64,000 nt of DNA. Source: Lactarius indigo. Its lineage: Eukaryota > Basidiomycota > Agaricomycetes > Russulales > Russulaceae. Shown in pieces: positions 1-13,562 of the stretch. The position numbers and the translations under genes are program-made. The stretch spans positions 868,001 through 932,000 of the forward strand of contig JAFKAC010000006.1 in assembly GCA_025766275.1 (NCBI GenBank), read 5' to 3'. Each line of letters begins with the position of its first letter. Position 1 is the first letter of the stretch. The notes under the pieces are model-generated. The model worked only from the letters and a program-made list of their open reading frames with translations, was not told the DNA's origin and did no database searches.

Positions 1-1080
<1,080 letters not shown>

Positions 1081-1230
1081 GATCTGAGTTGTTGGTAGTC
1101 ATAGTCATTGTATCGTGCGGTAGTTGAGAATATCATCGTCATTGATTGAAGTCAGGGATTTTCATCGTCGTCGTTTGAAACCAGACTTGGTGAATCGGGC
1201 CGTGCATATTTCTTTTGAACTCAACTGCGT

Positions 1231-2155
1231 ATGACATCCAACATCAAGTCCCTCACGCAGTCACATAAGGTCATTAGAGCGAAAAGGAAACAAAAACGCG
1301 AACAAGTCCCGGCCATTGTATTCGACGAGGATGCACGTAGGTGTGCATACATCTCATTTGCCGTCTCTTCTTCTGCAAGTGTATGACATTGCAGCGTAGA
1401 GAATTTCTTACAGGTTTCCACAAACGAAAGTTAGAGAAAAGAGAAGAGAGTAAGAAAAGGGCGTTAGCAAGGGAGAAACAGGAACATCTAGAGGCTCGAC
1501 GAGAAGTATGTGCGGTGTTTCTGAACTCTTCCCCCCTTTCTCGCGGTTACTCTCCCAACTACCTGCATGGTGTCGGGCTAATTATCTACGACCGTAGCAA
1601 CGTCGTATCCTCGCGGAGCAGGCTATCCAGAACGCGGCAAAAGTTGAAGAGGCGTACGGTGGCTTCGTGCAGGGTGAGTCTTCAATCATTTTTTCTCATC
1701 TCACGGCAGCTCACGAAGCCACGCTCGCACGCACACACGACCAGATACCGGATCAGACGACGAGGAATGGCATGGCATTGCATCGGCACCGCCTAACGAC
1801 GCCGGTCTAGAACAGGAGACAGCATACTCCGACGAGGAGCAACTCGCCACAGTCACGATCGTGGAGGACTTTGACCCGAGCACGCTCATTCATGGCCCGA
1901 CTTCTTCTTCCGAGACGCAAGGCGTTCTTTCCACCACCACCACCGCCTCCTCCTCGGAAGGGCGGAGGACGGGTAAAGGATGTCGAGGAGGGTCGGAAGA
2001 CGAGTAAAAGGAAAAACGCGACGGTACGATACGAAACGAAGGCGGCGCGTAGGGCGGCACAGGTGAAGCAGCGTGCGCGAAGGACGGAAAAGGCAGGATT
2101 GGCGGGTGGTAAGGCATCACGCAAGACGAAAGCCGGTAGGAAGAAACGACGATAA
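1231..2155 (+). CDS. NOL12/Rrp17-like nucleolar ribosome-biogenesis protein
   Basis: Members of this family bind rRNA in the nucleolus, and the yeast homologue Rrp17 is a 5'-3' exonuclease in pre-rRNA processing. Exons 1231-1340, 1400-1505, 1598-1673 and 1745 onward join in frame. They give the family signature FDEDARREFLTGFHKRKLEK, a basic coiled-coil stretch, then an acidic linker (DEEQLATVTIVEDFDPSTL). The conserved basic tail YETKAARRAAQVKQRARR ends at the TAA 2153-2155. Between about 1900 and 2004 the reading frame must move by one base to reach this tail. Either a short intron with a weak GTTCTT donor (phase 0, 37 or about 62 nt) or a one-base insertion would explain it. The family assignment is firm; that junction is not resolved. 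Confidence 0.82.
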
Positions 2156-3530
2156 AAAAACAAAGTGAGGAAACAGAAACAGATCGCCGCATTTGCCTTT
2201 GGCCCGGTCTTGAGGCCTTGAGGTGTTGGGTCATCGTCGTCGCACGGTTCGCTCAACTCAGGTACGTTACTCGTCTCTGTAGTTGTGCTGGTGCTATCGC
2301 GTATCTTTGCTGTACCTTCACCGTAACCTGCAACCCCGTATACAGCAGACATCTCTGTTTAAATGCCCTGTTTAGGCCCCCCACCAGATTGGCTGTGGAT
2401 CCAGGACATCTCATCGCCTAAAGCTGTTCCCCGCAATTCACATGTTCACAAAGACTCTTGCCCCAGCTACCTTACTGCAACGGCGATGCACCGTGGACCC
2501 AAACTATTGATCGATCGGCCTCGAGCACAGGACTCAGGTCAGGTATAAGGGGCAAGGTCACCGTAGAATGTCAACGAGATTTAGTAAGTACCTTCCCGGT
2601 TCCCTGGCGGCGGCAAAATTCGGGTGTTGAGGTCTACTTTTAGTTTCTCAGTGGCGCCCCGGATTGCATCCGAGGGAACATCTGATCATGAGCTGAATTT
2701 TACATATGGCCACGACCATTTGAAGGGCGTGTTCTCTTCACGGGGTACGCCTAGATTTTGCTGCGGGTCAACATTGGGCACGTCTATGATGGTAGTCAAA
2801 CCGAGTAGCCCAGGCGTATGGCCTAGCAGCAGCGATGCAGCGGCGCAATGATTCGAGAGTCGTTCTATGATAAGAAGTTGTCTCGGTGTCAATTGTCGCG
2901 CAGCTCTATCATCTGTTCTAACACCGAGAGCAACACCCGGAGATTGTATAAATAATTAGCAGCGCCCTTCCCAGGAGAGACAAGCCGCATGGGAACAAGT
3001 GATAACAAGTGATGGGTATTATGTCAAAATAGAGCCGTCTGCTGGGAAGACAAACTGTGGCCATCGCCGCGCACATCATGTGCTCCTAACCCATGTTTTC
3101 TTTGGCCTAGTTGTAGAATCATCTCTTGGAAAGCCTCATAATCTCTATCTCTATCCACGCAATGGTCGCTTCAGAATTTCTCAGACCGGTATCGCACCAC
3201 GATTCGAAAGTTGGGCCATGGACCCAGCGCTGACGACTCTACTCGCGTGTTCGGGTCAAACCAAAACCTTCGTGCAGAAGTATAGTCCCGTCCAGAAAAG
3301 AGCGCTCAGTCGAGCCGGCTTGGACATTAACTTGATGCTAAATCGGGCTTTTTCGGAGGATGGGGTGAACATTAATGAAATGCATCCAGCTCTGTCAACG
3401 CCAGAGGTTTAGGTACATACAACAACCAAGATAGATCTGCTCAGGTCCCGGTATCAGCACAGACACCCACAAGCCGCCTATCGCGAAGACTGGCTACCAT
3501 CTATAGATGTCGACTGGAACAACGTTGTTC
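2156..3530. other. intergenic, no recognised gene
   Basis: Several open stretches exist on both strands (for example + 2999-3412), but none shows a recognisable domain, a consistent exon chain or a signal peptide. The segment separates the NOL12 stop from the convergent PP5 stop. Confidence 0.5.
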
Positions 3531-5912
3531 CTACATCATCAGGCTCGCTAGCCCTCCACTTTGGTACGCCATAGGGCGAACGTTCGGGTGGGGTTGCGCT
3601 TCGAATTGGACGTACTTCTGCGTGCCCTCCGCATCAATGCGAATCTGGCGGATCAGGATGTTGAATTTCTAGAACGACGCAAAGGGATTGAGCCTGAGAC
3701 ATACAAACGCGCCTTTGTTACCCCCCTGGTCGACATAATTTGGGGCGGAGAATACCTGAGATCGCATGTGAGAGAAGGACATCGAATTTTGAAAAATGGC
3801 ACTCTGCATACCGTTGTACATAATCCGTTATGTTCAATGGCATAACCATCTGGGTGTGATCAACATAAGCCACGAAAAAAAGGCCATCCATCTTCCTTAC
3901 CTTGTCGCACCTCGTGACTGCGCAGAATGCCGGTTACTTTGTTCAAGTCGCACCACCGCCTAGGTCACGTCAGGACCAAACGCGATGCCCACACCCTGAT
4001 TGCGGAAAATCTCGTCAGGGTCCCTTCCTTCATTTGATGGCCAACCTACACGTTTACTAGGCCCCCATCCAGGCGATTCCTGTGGGTCCGTCCAGAGTAG
4101 CTGCACCTATACTTAGCACCTCGGACTCGAGCACGAAGGGGCAAAGGTACGAACCTCACCTGTAAACGCAAGTGAGTCGAATCGCCAGGAGCTGCAAAGG
4201 CAAACAAAAGCGTACACATCAAACCTTCCGTCCCCGGCTGACGACCTATTCGCTTTATCCCACGGATCTCATCGAGAGTAATGCCATCTTTCCCGAAGAG
4301 GCCCCCATGAGTGACAAAGTATCGCTTAAAACCATCTGGAGAAAGAATCGCATCCTGTTTCTCAGCAGGAGGTTGCGTTGCGCTGACAAGGGTGGCGAGA
4401 GGCACTAAAGTTCTATGTGAGCGGAAATCCCAGATGCGGCAGATGGTATGGAACAGACGGGTCGTAAAGACGTGAGCGAAGAGCTGGAGGAAGGGGGCTG
4501 TTAATAGAATGCTCGTTTAAGCGGTGCGATGGGACATGCCTTGTATGTTTGCTCTCCGTGCTTGTGTTTCGCCTCGCCCTCGAACCCATACGTCCGGTTC
4601 ATTTCTTTCGCTTCGTGATTTCCGCGATTTATGAACATCCTCTCTGGAAATAGCCCTATGGCCGCTCTGTTAGGGAGTTCACAGAACAAGCAAACAAGGC
4701 TCACAAACATTTGAGTGCGAAAGCGGTCAAGATGACCTCTACGGACCATGAGCCACGATCCACAAGGTCGCCATTCATGAGTAAGATGTGGTCTTTTGAT
4801 GGCTCTCCCGTTAATGATAATAGATGCAGAACATCGAAAAATTGTCCTGAGAAGTCGGTCAGCATGGGACTCCCTCAACGAGGCGATAAGCAGCACCGTG
4901 CACGTCCCCGATGACATCGATGGTGGTGCCTTTCTCGACCTTGACATCGACGAGGCTCTCCTCCTTCGCAAAATGATCGTGAGCTCCGAGTACGATCTCC
5001 CATGCGTACCGTCGCGGAAGCGCCTTTCCATCTTTAAACCATTGCATCATGGACCGAATGAATTCTATAGTGATCTCGAATTTTCCATCGTCCGTTGTCT
5101 CGAGCTTTGGCCCCTCGTAGTCTTTTTCCAGCTCGCAGGCCCCTTGGGAGTAGATATGAGTTTAGGGACGAACGAACGACTTTGGCACGGCGCACCTTCA
5201 GCGATGATCTCCAAACACCTATCAACGGCGCTTTTCTCCTCTTCCACCTCGATCGCCTTTTCGAATTCGATCTTGCGAACAAGCTTCTGCGTCGACTCGA
5301 GCTCCTTACGGACCTGCGCATTTTGCGGCTCCAGAGCGAGCACCTTCTTCAAGTCAGCAACGGCAAGCTGCGGCTTGAGGATCTGTATGTGACACATCGC
5401 GCGACTGCGACGCCGTCACAGCACGGCTGCAACTTAATGGTGTATCATCAAGACACAGGGTCGAAGCGAGAACGCACCGATAGTACGCCTTCGCATACTT
5501 GGGGTTGAGTTCGATGGCACGGGCTTACGGCAAGGCATCTAGTTTCTCGAAACAGGAAAAGAACGCTGATAGTTACCAGCGTCGTGCAAGGCATATCCAT
5601 GCTCCTCGAGCTTGATACGGGTATATGCGCGATTACAAAATAACGTTGCATCGCTTGGGTTGTGGTCTATCGCTGCTGAGTACAGTTGCGCAGCCCGCGG
5701 AAAGTCATGGCCTTTTCAGACACAGTAGGCAGCTCAGCAAGTAAGCAGGCTACCAGTTCGCTAAGCATACCCAGAAAGGCCTTGTTAGCGTCGGCTTTGA
5801 GCTGAGCAGCTTCTTGTCGATCTTTATCTGAGACCTCCTTAAGATCGGTTAGGCTGAGCGTTGAAAGAGCCGGGGATGGTACCGAGGAAGAGGTAGTTGG
5901 GGATTCGCTCAT
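3531..5912 (-). CDS. PPT1: serine/threonine protein phosphatase 5 (TPR + PPP domain)
   Basis: PP5 is a metal-dependent phosphatase with N-terminal TPRs that bind Hsp90 and inhibit the enzyme until released. The start is the ATG at 5912-5910. TPR helices follow over the first exons (AFLGHDFPRAAQLYSAAI, ARAIELNPKYAKAYYR), then a linker, then the catalytic core. The core shows GDVHGQ, GDLVDRG (usually GDFVDRG), INRGNHEAK, THGGLF, LLWTDPQ, RSHEVRQ and FSAPNYVDQ, ending ASLMM. About a dozen short introns are needed. Near the 3' end the exons are 4216-4404, 4155-4159 (5 nt), 4046-4100, 3901-3995, 3812-3849, 3705-3755 and 3531-3644. The intron 4484-4539 is GC-AG. At 3956-3965, after GPDVT, one extra base creates TAG and shifts the frame. 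The gene is either recently broken or carries an assembly error. Confidence 0.88.
4155..4159 (-). other. PPT1: predicted 5-nt microexon of PP5
   Basis: The exon ending ATG T at 4216 is followed by a 56-nt GT-AG intron (4160-4215), five bases GTGAG, and a 54-nt GT-AG intron (4101-4154), before CTA CTC TGG. Only inclusion of these five bases gives the PP5 sequence GLMCELLWTDPQ. Reading through the first intron instead would insert 18 non-homologous residues, though it would stay open. Confidence 0.7.
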
Positions 5913-6094
5913 GATCGTTGCGCGTGCAGCTCTCAATCGACTAGACTCTAATTGAAAGTATTTGTTTGTACTCTGTACGGTAGTCACCGGTCCGGCGGAA
6001 CATAAAGTAACTAATCGACCGCTCTGCGCCAACCATCAGACAATCCCAATTGCATCGAGCATCGAGCCCAGTGCGGTGTAGAAAGGCAAGTCAC

Positions 6095-7331
6095 TTAGTG
6101 ACAACGATCCAGATTGAAATACTTGCCAAGCCCAGCGTCGTAGGCATTCATTCCCCTGCAGCCAGCCGTTGACGAATTGATGAACACTGCGGAAAGTATG
6201 AGTACAACGATCAAAGATCAACCAAGAGCACTCACTAGTCAAGGTTGTTTTGGCATCTGCAGCAATTGCTATTAGCTGCACTCGTGGCATCGGACTAATC
6301 CAATCTTGTCAGAAAGACGCATTCCCATACAAGACATAATACACACATAGGTCATGCCATGATGCCAGCCGTTATACTTCCCAATGGTTGTAAATATATC
6401 ACCGTTGTTAGCGGCTAGGAGAGTAGCAAAAAATTCAGCCCCAGTCCTAATATTGAAATCCTGTGCGACAATAAGTCAAGTTTCAGACCTTCCGAGGGGA
6501 AAAAAAAAATCATACTATCTCTTGACAGTTGCCGCCTGGAGCGCCAACACATTTGTCCCGGGTGATTTGCATGAGGCCTTGCTCGCCGGCGCCACCGACC
6601 GCTGACGGGTTGCATCCGCTTTCTTGCATTGCAAATGACGCAAGCAAGATAGAAGGGACTGTATGCCGTGATCAAAAAGGGAAGCCCAGAATACACATCG
6701 AAGAGGACACAAACTGCCATGAATATTCCCGTATTTCTCAAACGTAGCGATGATGTTGTCATGGCAGGGCGCAAACGCAGTGTGCCTCGCACTAGCCAAG
6801 GTCACAGTAACAAGCTGCGCGATTTCAACACGAGGGGGCGTCCAGCCGCCGCCAGCAATGCCGCAATTGATCCAGTCAATGTCGCCGTTGGGGCCTTTTA
6901 GTTTCGTGACTTTTGCTGATAATAACGGCGGTCAGAAGTACTCTACGACCAACGAAAGCCTCAAGCGACGTACTTGATGCACCAGGAGGGCCGCACTGTC
7001 CAGAGCTAACTCTGATCACGCCAGACGCTTGATGGGCGGGTGTTTGGACCGGGGGTTTCTGTGAACTGGTGTTGGGAGCAGGATCTTTCGTGGGGACATT
7101 GGATGGAGAGTTGTTCGCTTGGTGGGTCGAAGTCGGGTTGGCCTGATGGATGCTGCTGGAGTACCCTGCCGGCCTTTGTTTACAGCGCTTGCCAGCACGG
7201 TGTGCAACGTCCCGAGCATTGTTGACATGCGCAGCGTGACGCTTGTGAGCGGCGGCGTCGGACCAAGTCGCCTCTACAATGGCGGTGGCTAACAAAAGAG
7301 TGAAAGTGGCAAGACCGAGGGAAAACTTCAT
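6095..7331 (-). CDS. secreted lysozyme-like (SLT transglycosylase fold) protein
   Basis: The start at 7331 gives a clear signal peptide (MKFSLGLATFTLLLATAIVEA), followed by a Ser/Thr/Pro-rich low-complexity linker. After introns come DIDWINCGIAGGGWTPP and a lysozyme-fold core: FAMQESGCNPSAVGG (with the E-S pair where SLT enzymes have the catalytic Glu), GEQGLMQIT, and IGKYNGWHHGMTY. The end has NCCRCQNNLDY and then a Tyr-rich tail reading KYFNLDRCH before TAA at 6095-6097. This is a known secreted family in mushrooms; attack on peptidoglycan-like or chitin-like glycans is inferred from the fold. The tail is reached only if one base is removed from the GGGGAA run at 6151-6156. It lies 182 bp from PP5 in the same direction. 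Confidence 0.72.
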
Positions 7332-8549
7332 AACGAATGGGTAGGGGAGGGTGAAGGGTACGAACAAAGGAGTGGGCAGCCAATTTAAAGAGGGACAAGC
7401 GACCCGCTAGTGTAAAACGTAAAGAGAGCCGTCTGTGAAAGAGTGAAGTGGACGGAATTGAAAGGCGGATGAAATTGATTTTGCCATTGCCCCTTATTTT
7501 GCCCTGAGCGTCGCACGTCAAAGAAAGAAAATTGGTGGCAACCAGCAACTAGCAGCAGACTGCGCGACTTTCCCTTGACCATTGGCATATTCCATGTGTG
7601 AACATCGTGAGCGTGTCGACTCCAAACTTGGTCTTGGCCAGTTCGCTTCACACCCGCCCGCTCATAGTAGGACATAATTATGCAGGCAACAGCAAAGCAG
7701 TCGCCATTAGCACGCTACTAACAAGAATCCTATCCCCTAAAATGTTTGTCCAGGCTCGTATAAAACAGAAAAACCATGGCTACATACCATGACTCACAAC
7801 ATAGCCGTTCCTTGCCTTGTGCCTAAATTGCGACTTCCGTATCGCGAACTGAAGCCGATTACGTTGTCAGAAACGGGTGTCTACTGAGACCAAGCGCCGA
7901 GATTCCTGAGATACAACCCTTAGCGCCTAGCCAATCGTGGCAAGTAGCCCCCGTTCCTACGTATCACAATAGGCATGCTCGCACCAAGACAAGCATACGA
8001 ATGGACTACCTAAATCGGCGGGCCCTCTCACATGAACACAGGCCTCTAGGAGGGGACCTCTTCCAACATTGAATATAACAGAGGACACCTTGTCGTCACC
8101 ACGACAGACAAGCCTGAGCACGACTGGTAACCGTGACTACCAATACGCAGCCAGGCAAGCTCAAATCCGGCAAGACGATCAGATTAACCGTTCTCATCTC
8201 TGGTGAAGACTCCTGTGAGCAATGTGAGTATTGAGCCTCGACCTCGTTGTCCCCCCGAACATTGCATGAGCGCGCCTGTGGCCATGTGACCTTGCATCTT
8301 ATCGTGTTGCACACTCTTGGTTCTTTCTTATTTAACTTTAAAGGTTTTCAGGGCAGCTGTGATGAATATTGCCCTCAAACCAGCACCCTCTTCGTCATAC
8401 TTCGGCATGACTTGTCTGGTTCTTCACGTGCTAGTCCCGGGTGTGACGAGAGAGCATTACGAAAGACACCACAAGTGACTGTGCCCCCATTCGCATTTCT
8501 GTCATGCTTTACGAACCACCGGAGGGATGGGGGTCATTGATGATCGTCA
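7332..8549. other. intergenic, no recognised gene
   Basis: The promoter side of the lysozyme-like gene lies at the left. Open frames here are short and mutually inconsistent, and no domain or RNA gene was recognised. Confidence 0.45.
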
Positions 8550-9603
8550 GTGCTAAGCGCCTTGCTGACTTTGACTCAGCACTGATGACGTGGGTCTTAC
8601 AGCTCGGCGCGCCAGAGGAACTTGGCACGGGACATAGCATCTCGTAGCGCGCTCAAGATGTACTCCAACTGTGGTAAGCTGTAGCACCATGGAGTAAATG
8701 CTCTGCAGTCTCGAAAGATACGCTACTGCGGAGAACACCTGATTCGAGGATGGTATTCTTCCATGACGAATACATCTGACTCGCTCGGCGCAGCGCATTC
8801 TCGTTGTCCATGCTCACGCGCACTTCAGTATAAGGCTCACACAGTACCCAGATACGACGCTAACATCTCTAGAATTATATTGGACTGGAACGATAGGTCT
8901 TTCACCCTGCCTCGATGATAGCGAACGAAATAGCTGTTGTCAAAAGGGTGGACATCACCAGCTACCAGAAAAGAGAGCTCTGTTATTGTTATCGGTCCAC
9001 GACAAGCTTTCCGGTGGGACGGAGTATTACCGGATCTGATTTGCAAGTGGTTGACGAGGGTGGCTCACAATGATAGTGTCATCAAGACCTCGTGAGGTCT
9101 CCTGACTGGAGTAAGACAAATCCAACAGTACACGAGAGAATGCGGAGAATAAGTAGAAATCTTGCGTTTCATTCATGCCAAGTGGCACGCTCCGATCAAC
9201 GTCGTACGGCCCAATGGCGAAAACGGGGCACCGAGGTCAGCGACTCTTGAGTTCGTCGCATAAGGCAACGAATAATGGAAGACCAGTATCACGAAGAATG
9301 AGTTCATTGCGCGAGCCAATTTTTTCCTTCAGCGGTACCGAAATGAGAGGCAGCAGTGAGCGATAGTGAGCTATCCGAAAACAAGTATTGATGCTGACTC
9401 GACAAAGTCGCCTCATACCACTGAGCGAGGGTTTGCCGAAATAGATCTTTTTCGTGACCGAGGTGAAACTCTACTTCCAAAGATGGTTGCTCGGTGTTCG
9501 AATTCATGGCCAGCACATCCCCAAAGAGAAACCTCAATCGCAACGACAGGGGCACTAAAGGTGTCAGCAGTGCGGCTGGAGATAAAAATATAGCTGTTGC
9601 CAA
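8550..9603 (-). pseudogene. possible decayed coding region, family not recognised
   Basis: On the minus strand, stretches with protein-like composition follow one another in changing frames, interrupted by stops. Examples are LEVEFHLGHEKDLFRQTLAQ (near 9480), RDTGLPLFVALCDEL (near 9290), CPVFAIGPYDVDRSVPL (near 9190) and WKNTILESGVLRSSVSF (near 8720). The order is constant, which suggests one former gene with introns or frameshifts. I do not recognise the family, and coincidence cannot be excluded. Confidence 0.22.
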
Positions 9604-11784
9604 GTCAGGTGGCGTAGAGTTATGACGACACTGATATTCGCTGAGGGGATTCTGTTAGGAGTGACGTTTCGATTGAATGTCGTCGATTGGCGTTGTATAC
9701 TGTAGATCTTCTTAGGGTACACCTGCTCGTACCATCTCTGGCTATCCTAATAATGGCGCCGAAACTTAGAGGTTTAACGTATTGATGACGCCAAGAAACG
9801 GCAGGAAATCTAGAACACATAAAAGCCCAACGGCCTTGCACGGCGAATGCACTGGCACAGACAAGGCTAGAAGATTGGTGAAGAAATAACGTGGAAGTCT
9901 AGTAGATACCACTGTCCGGGAGCGGGCAGATCCGTGGTTATCCAATGTAGCACTGTGAAACCGGTAGAATGAGGACTTGGGCTCCATTATTCGGATGCGT
10001 GGCACATTTGGATGTGTGGCACTGAAAACAAGACCCGGCGGACAAAGGCGCAAGTGCACGAGGCACAGCGCGATGAAAGAAGAGTCATTAATCCAGCGCG
10101 CCACGCCGTGTGCAAAGCCGAGGGCATTCCTGTCAGTTTCCTGTCACGGGGATGGAACGGGAGCTAGCCGGTGCAAGCTCCGTGAGACAATTACTCCAGT
10201 CGAAATGAATCGGGGCTACAGTCACGCCGGTGACCAGTGACACCGTGACAGACATGAGTCAGGGCAGTACAATTGTCACCCAGGGCTGGTGTCATCGTCA
10301 TCGCGAATCTTATTGACTTCCATGCGTGGTGGTGCCTAGGGAATGGGGCAAATAACAAGCTTATGACCCTTGTCATGATATGGGCGAGTTAGGTCTACCT
10401 GCCGGAGTGTCGAAGGCAGCGTTGGTACGTTACTTCCAAATCGGTACATCTCCCGCAACCAACCTTTGGTCAACTGTACCGTTCAAACCAGAAATGGCCA
10501 TCAGCATCCACTTGGGTTCCGTATAGTAACTCGGAATGAATTGCAATTCTGGGTGGAATAATGCGAAACGTCCCATTAAAAGTACAAGTGTGTTTCGCAA
10601 CTTCAACTTTCGCTACTCTCAGGTATACAATCATACGAGCAGTCCAAGTCGCAACCAGAAAATTTGCACCATGTCAGACCCATCAGAGGCAAGTGAGCGG
10701 GGTATAGTAATGTGCGGACTTTTCGAGACTCCATGGATTGTTTGGTTTACAGTAACCCTTAATCTAGTCGGAACAAACGCCACGATCCTGTTATATGCGA
10801 AGTTGGCGAAGGGATAAATGGGCAACTGGAGACGATGAATCACATATACAGAAGCCGAGAGGCACTGTGAGTTTGAGGTGACCCATGACAGGACCGATCG
10901 ATCTGGGGGTTATGGAAGTCGAGGTGGTGTAAGATTGAGTCGTGACCATGGGCTGTGCAAAAGCGGGTACATGGCCCCGTGAACCAAGCCGAATGCTGTG
11001 ATCCGAGCTAACCGTGTGGCAATCAAAACTATCGAGGCGATACGATCGTCCAGTGGAGGCAGGACAGGACAGGACAGTCATTGGGATGGGTGAAACCGGG
11101 AACTCGAGGGACATTTTGGAGAAATAAGTGGGGGGGAGGGGGAGATTTGATCTCGTAAGAGTGGGAATCTGACTACGAAATATCGATGATGTACTGGACT
11201 AGGTTGAATCACGAGGATAGAAAAGGAAGAGACGCCACTATCAAGGTTTCAACGGAGGTCCCGGGTCCGAACTCGATCGCGGGCGGGGTTACGCTGGGTG
11301 ACATGTGACATGTAACCTGTAACATACCGTGACAGGGTTCGGTGACTCCACCCTACTTATCGCCTAGTCAGTAGTTGTATGCGCTAGGCCTTCTTCCCCC
11401 CCCTATAAACTGACCCTCGTCCCCCCCCCCTTTGACTCTAGGAACTGACTCCCCTCCCAATCTCCTTCACAAAACCCTTCGGCTCTTGTTGCTGAAGGAC
11501 CTGATTTATCTGTCAACGCGGACAGTCCGGCCTTTCTGACAGGCTGGCAGTCCCCCTCTGATCCTTCCGTGGTCAAAATGTGTGCTACACCGTCAATACG
11601 ACTCGTTCTGCTTCCCAACCAAAGCCCTGCCGTCATCATTCCTGCTTCTAGTTCCGTCCTTTCTAACACCCGTACCCACATTTCCTCGATCTATGGTATC
11701 TCTGTTTAAATAAGTCTCCCCACCTGCCGCTTCTCTCTGTTTATCACCTCTCAGCCCTAGTTGAATTACCACCACTCAGCCACT
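9604..11784. other. long intergenic region upstream of the cyclin gene
   Basis: No supported gene. The last few hundred bases are pyrimidine-rich with C runs (about 11396-11430) and a TATA-like tttaaata at 11705-11712, about 75 bp before the cyclin ATG. That arrangement fits a fungal promoter. Confidence 0.4.
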
Positions 11785-13562
11785 ATGCAAGTTGTCTCTC
11801 ATTCTCTGACCCACCGTGGGCCTAGTGCTTCTCGCACTCGGGCCCGGTGGCAACCCTATGCCTCCATCCCACCTTCTATGCGGACACCATCGAGTGCATA
11901 CTTGCATACCCCAGCATCAGCATCTTCATCTTCATCGTCATCATCTGTATCAACACCCGCTCCAGCTTTTCCCCACTCAATATGCGAACTCGACAACACA
12001 AAGCCACCTCCCCCCTCCCGGTCGAATAGTCTTATTCTCTCGCAACCCTCGAAGGATATTCGCGAAGTCCATAAACACTAAGTATGTAACTGGCCTCGTC
12101 GGTGAGTAAACTCTCGCCATTTTCCCGCTCCGCGGCCCTGTGGCAAGTTCGACCGGATTTCCGTTTACTTAGACGCGCATTTCCCTTTAACCAGATGCCG
12201 CCGTCAGATCACTGTGGGAGATCTGGAACCATAACGACATTCCCATGGTTTTCTTGACCCAAGCGTGTTCGACGACTCCATCAACTTCAATGCATAATAT
12301 CCTCCCCCTTAATGGACCGTCTAATTCATCTATATTCAGTGGATATGTGCAACAGCTTCCTTCTCCGATCTCTCCCCCCTATCTACCAGGCACCGCTTCC
12401 TCTCCCCACGGCACAGCATCTCGCAACCTCTCTCGTGCGGCAACGCACGCTGACCTTTCTTCTGCCGAACAGGCTCGAATCAATGCTACCCCGCTGAAGA
12501 CCTTCGTGCACGAGGTTTTGCGTCGATCACGAACCTCGTGTAGCGTGCTTCAAACCGCGCTTTGTTACATTGAAGCCCTCCGTTCGAAGATACCAGAACT
12601 TGTTCACCAAGAGCGAACCGGAGAAGGAATTCGTGGCGAGGTAGATCAGAGCGCTCGGGTCGTCTGTTCAGATGACCCACGCTTACAGGAGTCTCCAAAA
12701 GAAGTCAGTATTGATGAGATCATCGATCCAGTGCATCTTGTTGGCTCGGAAGATCACCTCAATGACGACGCACCACAAACCGTACGCATGATGGACGACA
12801 ACTCCCTCACGGTTTCGAGTTTGCATTCTGGAAGTGACGCGGAGAAGAAAGTGCGCCCACACCCCGAGGATCTACCCTCTCTTCCTCCTCTCCCATCGCC
12901 ATTGTTAGTGCCCCCGTCGGGTCTTCTTAGCGTCACTGATCCTTGCGTCTAAGTTCATGCAAGACAAGTGCTACTCCAACCGTGCATGGGCGAAGTTGGC
13001 AGGTCTCCCAGCACGGGAGATTGGCCGTTGCGAACGTGCCCTCGGCGAAGCCCTAGAGTGGAGACTCTGGGTTGGAAAGATACCCTCACAGCGTTTGTTG
13101 CCACGTAGCCAAAGCACAGGTGATCTGTGCAGCGGTCGTTCCTCAGCTGACGCATTCTCTACCGTCACTGGCGTAGTACGGCGCAACAACTCGCTCCCTG
13201 ATCATGCCCCGTCGTTCTCCGCTGTGACAACGTCGCCCATCAGTCTTGCCACCACCATACCCCCGTACTTGCAAGGTCCGCGGATGCTGACGCCAGAGAC
13301 CTCCGCGTCTGAATACTCACCGACACCGACGCTCAACGTCTCTCCGGCTTCTACGGATGCGTCTTCCGACAGCCTCAGCGAGGAACGCACTGTTCAAATG
13401 ACCTTCGTAGACCACGTGCCAGATCCTGACGGGTTGAAAACAGCCACTCCTGCAGTCGCGCCGGCGCTTGCGTATGCTGTACGCGAGCGAGGGCGGGATT
13501 TTACGGGCGTGGAACGGATTTGCGTGGAATGGAGGGCCTGGCACTGGTTGGATCCGTGGTGA
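11785..13562 (+). CDS. PHO85-type (Pcl-like) cyclin
   Basis: Cyclins of this group activate the Pho85-type CDK that links nutrient signals to transcription and cell cycle. The conserved cyclin box is assembled from exons: YVTGLVDAAVRSLWEIWN (split by the intron from 12108 to the acceptor near 12195), FVHEVLRRSRTSCSVLQTAL with CYIEALRSKIPEL, and, after the intron 12851-12908 (GTGCGC to TTAG), CPRRVFLASLILASKFMQDK and CYSNRAWAKLAGLPAREIG. A long Ser/Pro-rich C-terminal tail of about 170 residues ends at TGA 13560-13562. The Ser-rich N terminus from ATG 11785 is one frame away from YVTGLV; an intron 11947-12082 (GTATCA to CTAAG, phase 0) would connect them. The start is therefore less certain than the cyclin box. 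Confidence 0.78.

Noticed and set aside
5525..5527. In-frame TAA in the PP5 TPR region
   Set aside because: It disappears if the intron uses the acceptor ccgtaag just downstream, which gives HDAARAIELNPKY as expected.
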